Assembly (NCBI RefSeq): GCF_009760925.1
Contig: NZ_VRLV01000002.1
Coordinates: forward strand, 992,001 to 1,056,000
Direction of reading: 5' to 3'
Length of the DNA stretch: 64,000 nt
DNA from: Nonomuraea typhae
GTDB taxonomy: Bacteria; Actinomycetota; Actinomycetes; Streptosporangiales; Streptosporangiaceae
A program made the position numbers and the translations under genes. The notes beneath the pieces are model-generated. The model searched no databases. It saw nothing but the letters and a program-made list of their open reading frames with translations, and was not told the DNA's origin. Every line of letters begins with the position of its first letter. The stretch's first letter is position 1. This document shows positions 44,101 to 51,583 of this stretch, in pieces.

Positions 44101-45664
44101 AGCCGTGCCGCGTCAGCAACGGGCCCTCCCGGTGCTCCCAGACGGTCAGCATGGTCTGCGACAGCAGCGGGAGCACGCCCGCGTCGAACCCGCCCGCCGA
44201 GGAGCGCAGCTCGCCCAGGATGGTGTCGGCCAGCCCCGCCTCGATCTCCAGCCCGGCCACCTCCGCCGGAACGGTGATCGCCGCGCGCAGCTCCGCCTCG
44301 GTCATCGTGCCGAGGACGAACGCCGATCGCAGCGCGCCGACCAGCTCCTGATACCCGGCACAGCGGTCGATCATGTCGCCGCGCACCGCGACCACCACCA
44401 TCGCCGCGGGGATGCCGGCCTCCCCCTCCGGGACCGTGCCTGCGGCGTGCAGGGCGGCGATGAACGCGGCCTGTTCCTCCTGCCCGGCCGCGAAGATCTC
44501 CTCGAACTGGTCCACGACCAGGATCAGCCGCGATCCGGCCGCGGCCGCGGCGGACCGCCCCTTGCGCCGGGCGTCGTGGTCGACCGCCTGCCGTACCAGC
44601 AGGGAGGCGTCGTGCGGGCGGCGGCGCAGCGCGTCCAGGACGGCGGTGGCGGCCAGGCCGGACAGGCTCGCCAGCAGCGTCGCCAGCACCGCCAGCGGCG
44701 AGGGGGCGGGCAGGGTGAGCACGTGGCGCGGCCAGTGGGCGGCGGCCTCCGACAGGTCGCCCCTGGCGATCGCGGGGAACAGGCCGGCGCGTAACAACGA
44801 GGACTTGCCCGCGCCCGAGGCGCCGGTCACCACCACCAGGCCGGGTCCCGACAGGCGCTCGGACAGGGTGCTGACGAGCTGGGCGGTGACGACCTCCCGG
44901 CCGGAGAAGACCTCCGCGTCGGACTCGCCGTAGGTCGCCAGGCCCTTGTAGGGGCTGGCGTCGCTCCAGCGCGGCGCGGACGGCTCGCGCGGCGCGTCGT
45001 TCGCGCGGGTGCGCCGCTCGATCACCGCCAGCCGTTCCAGGAGCAGCCGGGTGTCGGTCGCCTGCTGGTACTGCAGGCCCACGGTCACCCGCAGGTCGGC
45101 GCGCTGCTGGTCGACGCCCTCCCTGATCAGGCGCAGTTGGCTGCCGACCTCGGTCAGCACGAAGCCGAACTCGGCGAACTCCGCGCCCAGACCGGCCAGC
45201 CCGTCGGCCAGCGCCGTCTGCAGGTCCCGGTCCGCGGACTCGACGGCCGCCTCGATCGCCGCCCCCACCAGCCCGAACTCCCGCAGAAGCCGGCCCATCT
45301 CCGCGCGCAGCCGGTCGGCCTCCTCGCCGCCGGACTCCAGCACCTCGTGGAAGCGCTGCTCCAGCTCGTCCTCGACCTCCTCGCGGGAGGGCTGCCCACC
45401 GCGGTTGCGGAGGTTCGTCACGCCGTTCTTCATCACGTCGGTCAGCATGTTGCCGCCGATCGCGGCCAGCACGTTGACGCCCGCGGCGGCCAGGGCCGGC
45501 GCGCCCAGCCCCGACGTCAGCAAGGGCGCGAACGCCCCCGCCGACAACGTGGCCAGCAGCACCGACGGCGTCCACGCCCGTGCCCGTGCGCCGGCCGCAC
45601 GCACCTTGCGGGCGACGCCGCCGCGCATCACTCCGGGTGGATCCTCCTGCGACTCACTGCTCAC
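41186..45664 (-). CDS. Giant nSTAND1 NTPase with 14 C-terminal WD40-type repeats
   Basis: The 1492 residues have four parts. The N-terminal 210 are helical with a hydrophobic region near 30-80 and coiled-coil stretches (REEVEDELEQRFHEVLE). The nSTAND1 NTPase follows, about 225-600, with ASPYKGLATYGESDAEVFSG, Walker A TGASGAGKSSLL and Walker B LILVVDQFEEIF. A hydrophobic helix near 700 (ALSALLAVALVMGGVAVLQV) may span the membrane. The last 700 residues hold about 14 blades of the WDxxDPxRPR type, enough for two seven-bladed propellers. nSTAND proteins are signal-dependent assembly platforms, often in immunity or multicellular development. No effector partner is adjacent. The start is uncertain; GTG 45664 is chosen. 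Confidence 0.85.
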   Translation of the reverse strand: MSSESQEDPPGVMRGGVARKVRAAGARARAWTPSVLLATLSAGAFAPLLTSGLGAPALAAAGVNVLAAIGGNMLTDVMKNGVTNLRNRGGQPSREEVEDELEQRFHEVLESGGEEADRLRAEMGRLLREFGLVGAAIEAAVESADRDLQTALADGLAGLGAEFAEFGFVLTEVGSQLRLIREGVDQQRADLRVTVGLQYQQATDTRLLLERLAVIERRTRANDAPREPSAPRWSDASPYKGLATYGESDAEVFSGREVVTAQLVSTLSERLSGPGLVVVTGASGAGKSSLLRAGLFPAIARGDLSEAAAHWPRHVLTLPAPSPLAVLATLLASLSGLAATAVLDALRRRPHDASLLVRQAVDHDARRKGRSAAAAAGSRLILVVDQFEEIFAAGQEEQAAFIAALHAAGTVPEGEAGIPAAMVVVAVRGDMIDRCAGYQELVGALRSAFVLGTMTEAELRAAITVPAEVAGLEIEAGLADTILGELRSSAGGFDAGVLPLLSQTMLTVWEHREGPLLTRHGYARTGGVTHAVATSAEVAYSRLDTAHQEEARQVFQRLTGVSSEVKLTRRKVGRAELEEAEVLEVFARSRLIVVDTDSVQIAHDALLQHWPRLRGWLEADLTGHALRSQLADDADDWVRNERAPSYLYRGERLAAVLHAEHRWRDDPLTGPARQFLDAGVREEARGRRRRRQTFAALSALLAVALVMGGVAVLQVRTAQQQRDATREQELVALARQLVAKAEAALDSDARTALMLNVAAHRIHPDVETAASLRRAVTTTAYAGQLIGVNSPVSSIAYSGDGRYLAAGFNSGAMMLWDVSDPLRPRQLGDPFVFLDFHSNVTVAFAAGDTRLVAASDTGAVTMWDLADPARPRRVGTPVKGVQYRQGGAWFSPDATVLATSTEKKPALQLWDLRDPARIRPLGGPMRVLPGYVDNLAFSPDGNLIAAAGSSHKHPVVLYDLRRRKEISRVTPKESDIIGSLSFSPDGRTLAVEGDFRGIMLWNVSDPARPRPARDLLWAAMGAKATFGPEGAVLATTGGRDTGLLLWDVSEIDYPSRTERLRAGQDDNEVAFAPRGGALASGSEEGRITLWNLVRAGQPRGYGPPFVGHKERYKQEIYAMAWSEDGSMLVTGGRDTTIALWRVGDRAHPRLLAKLWGHIGEGVDAVAFSPGGKLLATGDGKGTVILWDLSVPERPRRLARSLSGRGDIIRSIVFSADGRRVTVGGDSLIDVWDVGDPERPRHLARALGDSAGVVKAWRLRDGRVLAVLRGKGQPVEDVGVRPSVPPSPGAGQIVSSPASQEPGSNTAGLFDISDPARPRALGPWLSGLRQYLVGAELSPTGALLALSDRNGAVVLWDFTDRARPLRLGDPLIPHGTLSGVSVAFAPGADLMVTGGIDGDGYLWDLGNRILPRQVGASLDDNEDSIGHMAFSADGDTLATAGSRGEVVLWDLRPTYALRERLDETACLVTGGGLNREQWSRYVSALPYQDVCAR

Positions 45665-45754
45665 ACCGAACAATGTCCCGCTCCGGAGGCCCGGCGGCAA
45701 TGAGCAGGGGGGTACTCAGATCAGTGGCGGGCCAGGAGGTCGGCGGCCAAGCGT

Positions 45755-45804
45755 CCTAATGGTAAATCAGCAAGTTGACACATTAGGTGGCGACACACTA
45801 GAAC
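45755..45804 (+). promoter_or_regulatory. Promoter and candidate operator for the alpha/beta hydrolase gene
   Basis: TTGACA (45775-45780) and TAGAAC (45799-45804) are spaced 18 bp apart, 32 bp before the ATG. The flanking inverted repeat CCTAATG (45755-45761) and CATTAGG (45781-45787) surrounds the -35 element, a suitable place for a repressor. The nearby TetR gene is a candidate. Confidence 0.6.
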
Positions 45805-45835
45805 TAACGCATCTTCTCCGCTGGAAGGCATAGGC

Positions 45836-46693
45836 ATGAGCACCCTCCACCGCTTCATCGACGTCGACGGCGTTCGCGTGTTCTACCGGGAATCCGTCCC
45901 GGACCGGCCGGACGCGCCCGTGCTCCTGCTGCTGCACGGCTTCCCCTCCGCCTCCCACCAGTTCCGGCGGCTGATCGACGAGCTCGGCGGGACGTACCGG
46001 CTCATCGCCCCGGACTCCCCGGGCTTCGGGCACACCGAGACGCCCGCGGGCTTCATCTACTCCTTCGACCGGCTGGCCGACGTCACCGAGGGGTTCGTGA
46101 AAGGGCTCGGGCTGAGCCGGTTCGTCATGTACGTCTTCGACTTCGGCGCCCCGGTCGGCTTCCGCCTCGCGCTGCGCCATCCCGAGTGGATCGCCGGGCT
46201 CGTCGTCCAGAACGGCAACGCCTACGAGGAGGGCCTGTCGGCCGGGGCCCGCGACTTCGTCGCCCTGCGCCCGGAGCAGCCCGGAGCCGAGGAGAAGATC
46301 CGGGGGCTGCTCACGCTGGAGGGCACCCGCGGCCAGTACGAGGGCGGCACCAGGGAACCCGCCACCGTCTCCCCCGACGGCTGGACCCTCGACCAGCACT
46401 TCCTGGACCTGCCCGGCCGCAAGGAGGCCCAGGTGGCGCTGGCCTTCGACTACCACTCCAACGTCGAGCAGTACGACCGGTGGCAGGAGTGGATGCGTGC
46501 GCACACCCCGCCCGCGCTGATCGTCTGGGGCCGCAACGACATGTTCTTCCCCGAGCCCGGAGCGCACGCCTACCTGCGCGACCTGCCCGAGGCCGAGCTG
46601 CACGTCTTCGACACCGGCCACTTCGCCCTGGAAGAGGACCTGGCCGGGATCGCCCCGCTCATCGCCCGCTTTCTCGACCGGGTGCCGTCGTGA
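45836..46693 (+). CDS. Alpha/beta hydrolase, haloalkane dehalogenase/epoxide hydrolase-like
   Basis: These 285 residues form an alpha/beta-hydrolase fold with the oxyanion motif HGFPSASHQFRRLID, an Asp nucleophile elbow MYVFDFGAPVG (instead of the usual Ser), and a late catalytic His in DTGHFALEED. The Asp nucleophile points to dehalogenases or epoxide hydrolases. A cap domain lies around 135-215. The gene follows a strong promoter and overlaps the convergent TetR gene by 35 bp. The substrate is unknown. This intact enzyme contrasts with the decapitated dehalogenase at 20.6 kb. Confidence 0.88.
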   Translation: MSTLHRFIDVDGVRVFYRESVPDRPDAPVLLLLHGFPSASHQFRRLIDELGGTYRLIAPDSPGFGHTETPAGFIYSFDRLADVTEGFVKGLGLSRFVMYVFDFGAPVGFRLALRHPEWIAGLVVQNGNAYEEGLSAGARDFVALRPEQPGAEEKIRGLLTLEGTRGQYEGGTREPATVSPDGWTLDQHFLDLPGRKEAQVALAFDYHSNVEQYDRWQEWMRAHTPPALIVWGRNDMFFPEPGAHAYLRDLPEAELHVFDTGHFALEEDLAGIAPLIARFLDRVPS

Positions 46694-47246
46694 GCAGGAT
46701 CGCCCGCAGCACCTCCTCCCACTCCCGCGGACCCGGCGGCGCGTCGGTCAGCAGGGCCTGCATGAGCACGCCGTCGATGGTTCCGGCCAGGACGCGCAGC
46801 CGTACCGGGTCATCGGTGTAGCGGCGGCCGAACCGTTCGACCGCGGCCAGCCAGTGGCGGGTGGCGGCGCGCAGCTCGGGGCGGCGCGCGGCCAGCAGGT
46901 ACAGCTCGAACTCGGCCAGCAGGCGCGCGGGCGCCGCGACCACCCGGCACATCAGCTCCGCCAGGTCGCACAGCCCCTCGACGGGGCCGGTGAATTCGTC
47001 GGCCAGGCGGCGCAGGCGCTCGGCGTCCTCCTCCATGCAGGAGGTCAGGGCGGCGGTCAGCAGGTCGTCGATGGTCTTGAAGTAGTACGCCGCGGCGGTG
47101 TACGGCTGGCCCGCCTCCTTGGCGACGGTCCGGTGGCTGACGCCGGCGACGCCGTCGCGGGCGACGACCCGGATCGTGGCCTCGATGAGCTCGCGTTTGC
47201 GCTGCTCGCCCTTGAGGCGGCGGCCGTCAGTGGTCGGCTCCGTCAC
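46659..47246 (-). CDS. TetR family transcriptional regulator
   Basis: The 195-residue regulator has an N-terminal helix-turn-helix (ELIEATIRVVARDGVAGVSH, then RTVAKEAGQPYTAAAYYFKT) and a variable helical ligand domain. It is 9 bp downstream of the MFS gene on the same strand, forming an MFS-TetR operon, and ends inside the tail of the hydrolase gene. It likely represses the MFS operon and perhaps the hydrolase, whose promoter has an inverted repeat. The AACTTG...AATGTT element at 48475-48490 could also be its site, but this is weak. Confidence 0.88.
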   Translation of the reverse strand: MTEPTTDGRRLKGEQRKRELIEATIRVVARDGVAGVSHRTVAKEAGQPYTAAAYYFKTIDDLLTAALTSCMEEDAERLRRLADEFTGPVEGLCDLAELMCRVVAAPARLLAEFELYLLAARRPELRAATRHWLAAVERFGRRYTDDPVRLRVLAGTIDGVLMQALLTDAPPGPREWEEVLRAILLTTAPGRESGR

Positions 47247-47255
47247 GTTCCTCTC

Positions 47256-48455
47256 CTACCGCCCTTCTTCTACCCGCGCTTCTCCGACGCGGCCTGCGGC
47301 GAACAGCGCCAGGAGCAGCGCCGCCGCCCCGGCGGCGACCGCGACCCCGAAGCCGCTCGCCGGCCCGAAGCGGTCCACCAGCGCGCCCGACACCGCCGCG
47401 CCCAGCGCGATGCCGGCGCTCAGGCCGGTGATGGCCCAGGTCATCCCCTCCGTCAGGGCACCTGCCGGGACCGCCCGCTCGACCAGCCTCATCACCACGA
47501 TCATCGTAGGGGCGAAGAACAACCCGGCCGCGAAGACCGCGGCGGCCAGCGCCGGGATGCCCCCGGCCAGCAGGAACGGCAGCGTGGTCAGCGCGGTCCC
47601 GGTCACGCTCAGCACCAGCAGCCGGGGCAGCGGCGTGGTCAGGCGCAGCGCGCCGAAGGCCAGACCGGCCAGCGCCGATCCGGCCGCGTAGGCGGCCAGG
47701 ACGAGCCCGGCGCCCGCCGGCGCCCCGGCCTCGGCGGCGAAGGCCACGCTGACCACGTCCACGGTTCCGGCGATCACGCCTCCGGCCATGAGCAGGAGCG
47801 CCAGCAGCCTGACCGCCGGCGACCGGACGGCCGAGCCGGTCGCCTCGGCCGGGCCGTACCGCGCGACGGGGGGCTCGGTGCGCTTCTGGGGGGCCAGCAG
47901 CACGACGCCGGCGACCAGCAGGATGCCCGCGATCAGCGGCCCGGCCTCCGGGAACCACGCCGTGGACAGAGCCACCGACAGGGCGGGGCCGATGACGAAG
48001 GTCAGCTCGTCCACCACCGACTCCAGGGAGAAGGCGGTGTGCAGGTGACGGGAGCCCCGGTGCACGTAGGACCAGCGTGCGCGGACCATGGCGGCCAGGT
48101 TGGGCAGCGTCCCGGCCAGCGCGGCGCCGGCGAAGAGGGTCCAGGCCGGCAGGCCGTACCGGGCGCACAGCAGCAAGGCGGTCAGGCCGGTCACGCTGAG
48201 GACGGTGGCCGGCGGCAGCACGCGGCTCTGGCCGAAACGGTCCACCAGGCGGGAGACCTGCGGGCCGGCCAGGGCGGTGAACAGGGTGAAGGTGGCCGAG
48301 ACGGCTCCGGCCAGGGCGTAACCGCCGGTCAGCTGCGACAACATCGTCAGAATGCCGATTCCGGCCATGGAGATGGGCATGCGGCCGATGAATCCGGCGG
48401 CCGAGAAGGCCAGGGCGCCGGGGGTTCTGAAGAGGGCCGCGTAGGGGTTGGCCAT
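47256..48455 (-). CDS. MFS transporter
   Basis: This 399-residue protein has twelve hydrophobic segments. It starts MANPYAALFRTPGALAFSAA, has motif A-like RLVDRFGQSRVLPPATVLSV and a C-terminal repeat with ALVDRFGPASGFGVAVAAGA. It resembles actinobacterial MFS exporters adjacent to TetR regulators. GGGAG lies upstream of ATG 48455; a longer frame starts at 48473. The substrate is unknown. Confidence 0.9.
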   Translation of the reverse strand: MANPYAALFRTPGALAFSAAGFIGRMPISMAGIGILTMLSQLTGGYALAGAVSATFTLFTALAGPQVSRLVDRFGQSRVLPPATVLSVTGLTALLLCARYGLPAWTLFAGAALAGTLPNLAAMVRARWSYVHRGSRHLHTAFSLESVVDELTFVIGPALSVALSTAWFPEAGPLIAGILLVAGVVLLAPQKRTEPPVARYGPAEATGSAVRSPAVRLLALLLMAGGVIAGTVDVVSVAFAAEAGAPAGAGLVLAAYAAGSALAGLAFGALRLTTPLPRLLVLSVTGTALTTLPFLLAGGIPALAAAVFAAGLFFAPTMIVVMRLVERAVPAGALTEGMTWAITGLSAGIALGAAVSGALVDRFGPASGFGVAVAAGAAALLLALFAAGRVGEARVEEGR

Positions 48456-48515
48456 GAGGGCTCCCGGTAACAACTTGAACGAATGTTAGATTTTCTCCAC
48501 CCTACACACGCAGAA

Positions 48516-48545
48516 GCGCCGCGCCCCCGGCCGGGAGCACGGCGC
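48516..48545 (-). terminator. Terminator hairpin after the amidohydrolase gene
   Basis: The arms GCGCCG (48516-48521) and CGGCGC (48540-48545) pair, with further inner pairing (CCC with GGG) and a 4-nt GGCC loop. It lies 17 bp past the amidohydrolase stop on the minus strand and before the MFS gene. Confidence 0.6.
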
Positions 48546-48561
48546 CTTGATTCACGAAATA

Positions 48562-49770
48562 TCAGGACTCGCGGTAGTACGGCGTGGCGACCACGCCCTC
48601 CCCGCGCTCCTCCGAGAACGTGTACACCTCACGCCCGTTGACGAACACGCGCAGCGCCCTGCTCATGACGTCCAGCGGATCGCCCGACCAGATCACCACG
48701 TCGCCGTCCAGCCCCGGGGCCAGCGCACCCACCTGATCGGCCAGTCCCATGATCCGCGCCGGGTTGACCGTGATCGTGCGCAGCGCCTCCTCCCGGTCCA
48801 GCCCCTCCTTGACCGCCAGCGTCGCCTGGTGGACGAGGAAGTGGATGGGCACGACGGGATGGTCGGTGGTGATGGCCACCTCCACGCCCGCGCGGGCCAG
48901 GATGCCCGGGTTGCGGAGGGAACGGTGGCGCAGCTCGACCTTCGTCCTGCTGGTGAACAACGGCCCGATGATCACCGGGATCCGCCGCTCGGCCAGGATG
49001 TCGGCCAGCAGGTGCCCCTCGGTGCCGTGGTTGACGATCAGCTTGTAGCCGAACTCGTCGGCCAGGCGCAGCGCGGTGGCGATGTCGTCGGCCCGATGGG
49101 TGTGCTGGCACCAGGGCAGCTCACCGTCGAGCACCCTGACCAGCACCTCCAGCGTGCCGTCCCGGTCGAACGGCTTGCCCTCGTCCTCCGCCGCCGCCCG
49201 CTTGGCCCGGTAGTCCTGAGCCTTCATGAACGCGTCGCGGATGACCGCCGCGACGCCCTGCCGGGTCGAGGGCAGCTTCTTCTGGTCGCCGTACACCCGC
49301 TTGGGGTTCTCACCGAGCGCGCTCTTCACGCTGACCGGCTCGCGGATGAGCATCTCCTCCACGGTCCTGCCCCAGCACTTGACGGCCACGGTCTGGCCGC
49401 CGATCGGGTTGCCGGAACCCGGCTTGATCACCGCCGTGGTGACGCCGCCGGACAACGCGTCGCCGAAGCCCAGATCGGCGGGGTTGATGGCGTCCAGGGC
49501 GCGCAGGCGGGCGCCGTTCGGATCGGTCATCTCGTTGGTGTCCTGGCCGGCCCAGCCGTCGGCCTCCTCGTGCACGCCCATGTGCCCGTGGGCCTCCACG
49601 AACCCCGGCAGCACCCAGCCGCCCGCCGCGTCCACGACCTCGACGCCGTCCGGAATCCCGACCTCGGCGCCCACAGCGGTGATCTTCCCATCCTGGATCA
49701 GGACGGTTCCGCCCTCGATCGGCGCGCCCGTCACGGGCACGACATATCCCCCGGTAATCGCAACGTTCAT
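48562..49770 (-). CDS. Amidohydrolase (imidazolonepropionase/dihydroorotase-like)
   Basis: This 402-residue metal-dependent hydrolase of the amidohydrolase superfamily starts with the beta-sandwich strand NVAITGGYVVPVTGAPIEGG. It has the metal motif PGFVEAHGHMG (HxH), further metal ligands around WCQHTHRADD and LIVNHGTEGH, and the late Asp in ITTDHPVVP. The C-terminal sandwich ends with FVNGREVYT. The substrate cannot be told, though NPAR...LADQVGALAPGLDGDVV is typical of the group. ATG 49770 is chosen; the gene is divergent from the SnoaL-like gene. Confidence 0.9.
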   Translation of the reverse strand: MNVAITGGYVVPVTGAPIEGGTVLIQDGKITAVGAEVGIPDGVEVVDAAGGWVLPGFVEAHGHMGVHEEADGWAGQDTNEMTDPNGARLRALDAINPADLGFGDALSGGVTTAVIKPGSGNPIGGQTVAVKCWGRTVEEMLIREPVSVKSALGENPKRVYGDQKKLPSTRQGVAAVIRDAFMKAQDYRAKRAAAEDEGKPFDRDGTLEVLVRVLDGELPWCQHTHRADDIATALRLADEFGYKLIVNHGTEGHLLADILAERRIPVIIGPLFTSRTKVELRHRSLRNPGILARAGVEVAITTDHPVVPIHFLVHQATLAVKEGLDREEALRTITVNPARIMGLADQVGALAPGLDGDVVIWSGDPLDVMSRALRVFVNGREVYTFSEERGEGVVATPYYRES

Positions 49771-49801
49771 GGAGGGCAACCTAGTGGGTAGGGCGGTGTT
49801 C

Positions 49802-50164
49802 ATGAGGAACGGACTTTACGAACGCTGGCTGCTCGAGATGTGGAACGGCGACTTCGGCCTCGCCCACGACCTGGTCACCGACGGCTTCGTCGGCCACTGG
49901 CCGGGCATGGAGGTGCACGGCCCCGGCGAGCTCATCGAGGCCCTGAAGCAGGGCCACGCCCCCTTCGGCGACGTCGCGGTCACGCTGGACGTCGGCCCGA
50001 TCGCCGCCGGGGACCTCGTCGCCGCCCGCTGGACGTTCTCCGGCGACTACCGGGGCCGCCGGGTCGCCTTCAGCGGCCACGACATCCTGCGCGCCGAGGG
50101 CGACCGGTTCGCCGAATACTGGGTCATGTCGGATGTGAAGGGGCTGGAGGCGCAGCTCGGTTGA
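49802..50164 (+). CDS. SnoaL-like/NTF2-fold protein
   Basis: The 120-residue protein has the NTF2-like pattern of ester cyclases: LYERWLLEMWNGDF, FVGHWPGMEVHGPGELIEAL, and the final strands VAARWTFSGDYRGRRVAFSG and DRFAEYWVMSD. Whether it is catalytic or a small-ligand binder is unknown. AGGGCGG lies about 5 nt upstream of ATG 49802. It is divergent from the amidohydrolase and overlaps the MFS gene tail by 41 bp. Confidence 0.8.
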   Translation: MRNGLYERWLLEMWNGDFGLAHDLVTDGFVGHWPGMEVHGPGELIEALKQGHAPFGDVAVTLDVGPIAAGDLVAARWTFSGDYRGRRVAFSGHDILRAEGDRFAEYWVMSDVKGLEAQLG

Positions 50165-51506
50165 CGGCCCGGCGCATCGTGTAGGCCACCACCACGAGCA
50201 CGACGAGAATCAGCCCCAGGTCGATCCCGGCCGCCCAGCGCATGGCCATGATGTAGCCGCCGCCCGCCGCCACGGCGAAGAACACCGCACCGATGACCGC
50301 GACCCCGCCCGCGCCCGCGAACTGCTGCGCCGTCGTCAGGAACCCGGCGGCGATGCCCGCCTGCCCCGGCTCGACCTCCACCAGCGCGGCTCCGATCAGC
50401 TGCGGCAGCACCAGCCCGTTGCCGGTCCCGACGATCACCAGCGCGGCGATCGTCGACGGCAGCCCCTGGGCCAGCAGCATCAGGATCAGCCCGAACGCCG
50501 CGATCCCGCCGCCGATCAGCACCACGCGCAAGCCGTACCTGCGCACGAGGCCCGTGCCGGTGAGAGAGGTGAGCGAGAACATCACCGCCATCGGCGCGAA
50601 CGCCAGCCCCGCCTGGAAGGCCGTGAGCTCGTACCCGCCCTGCAGCAGCAGCGTCAGCGTGAACATGAACGAGACGAAGTAGGCGGTGAACGCGGTGACC
50701 GCGCCGACCCCGGCCAGGTAGGAGCGCACCTTCAGCAAGGCCAGGTCCAGCACGGGCTGCCCGCCGCGCCGGGCCAGCGCGTGCTGCCACCACGCCGTCA
50801 GCCCCAGCACCGGTACGGCTGCCGCCATCGCCGCCCACGCCCAGCCCATGCCGTGCCCCAGGCCGAGCGGCACCAGCACCAGCCCCAGCCCGAGCGCCAG
50901 CCCCGCGGCCCCGCGCAGATCCAGCCGGGCGTAGGACCCGGAGGCGGCCCCGGGCAGCAGCCTGGCCGCCAGCACCGCCGTCACCACCCCGATCGGCAGG
51001 TTGAGCAGGAACACCACCCGCCACCCCAGCCCGAGCACGTCGGCCGTCAGCAGGAGCCCGCCCAGCACCTGCCCGGCGATCGCCCCGACGCCACCGGCCA
51101 GCCCGTACCAGCCGACCGCCCGGGGGCGGTCCGCCGGCTCGTAGATCACCGGGATCATGGCCAGCACCTGCGGCACCATGATCGCCCCGGCCAGCCCCTG
51201 CAGCAGGCGGGCGGCGATGAGCTGAGCCGGGCTGACCGCCAGCCCGCACAACACCGAGGCCAGCGTGAAGGCGGCCATGCCGATGACGAACATCCGCCGG
51301 TAGCCGTACCGGTCGCCGAGACGGCCACCGGTGATCATGCCGGTGGCGAAGGTGAAGGCGTACCCGCCGACGATGAGCTCCAGCTCGGCCGGTCTCGCGC
51401 CCAGCTCCCGCTCGAAGGCGGGCGCGGCCACGTTGACCACGAAGAAGTCGAACTGCGCCATGAACCACGCCACGAGCAGCACTGCGAGCATACGTCCGCG
51501 TTTCAC
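50124..51506 (-). CDS. MFS transporter, EmrB/QacA type
   Basis: This 460-residue protein is a 12-14-helix drug-type exporter. It has the helix 1 motif WFMAQFDFFVVNVAAPAFER, motif A GGRLGDRYGYRRMFVIG, the motif B Arg in AARLLQGLAGAIMVPQVLAM, and motif C-like GGVGAIAGQVLGGLLL. The start is GTG 51506. The substrate is unknown. It overlaps the SnoaL-like gene at the tail. Confidence 0.92.
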   Translation of the reverse strand: MKRGRMLAVLLVAWFMAQFDFFVVNVAAPAFERELGARPAELELIVGGYAFTFATGMITGGRLGDRYGYRRMFVIGMAAFTLASVLCGLAVSPAQLIAARLLQGLAGAIMVPQVLAMIPVIYEPADRPRAVGWYGLAGGVGAIAGQVLGGLLLTADVLGLGWRVVFLLNLPIGVVTAVLAARLLPGAASGSYARLDLRGAAGLALGLGLVLVPLGLGHGMGWAWAAMAAAVPVLGLTAWWQHALARRGGQPVLDLALLKVRSYLAGVGAVTAFTAYFVSFMFTLTLLLQGGYELTAFQAGLAFAPMAVMFSLTSLTGTGLVRRYGLRVVLIGGGIAAFGLILMLLAQGLPSTIAALVIVGTGNGLVLPQLIGAALVEVEPGQAGIAAGFLTTAQQFAGAGGVAVIGAVFFAVAAGGGYIMAMRWAAGIDLGLILVVLVVVAYTMRRAVNRAAPPAPSHPT

Positions 51507-51544
51507 ACGTTCACGCTAGGACCTCGAGCCCGGAGCAGCCGAAA

Positions 51545-51570
51545 GGGGGACCCGGAACCCCGGATCCCCC
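51545..51570 (-). terminator. Terminator hairpin after nrdJ
   Basis: A 26-nt hairpin forms: minus strand GGGGGA through TCCCCC, with an 11-pair stem (one G-T) and a short loop, followed by TTT. It lies 14 bp past the nrdJ stop. Confidence 0.7.
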
Positions 51571-51583
51571 CTCGCCGTATCGG

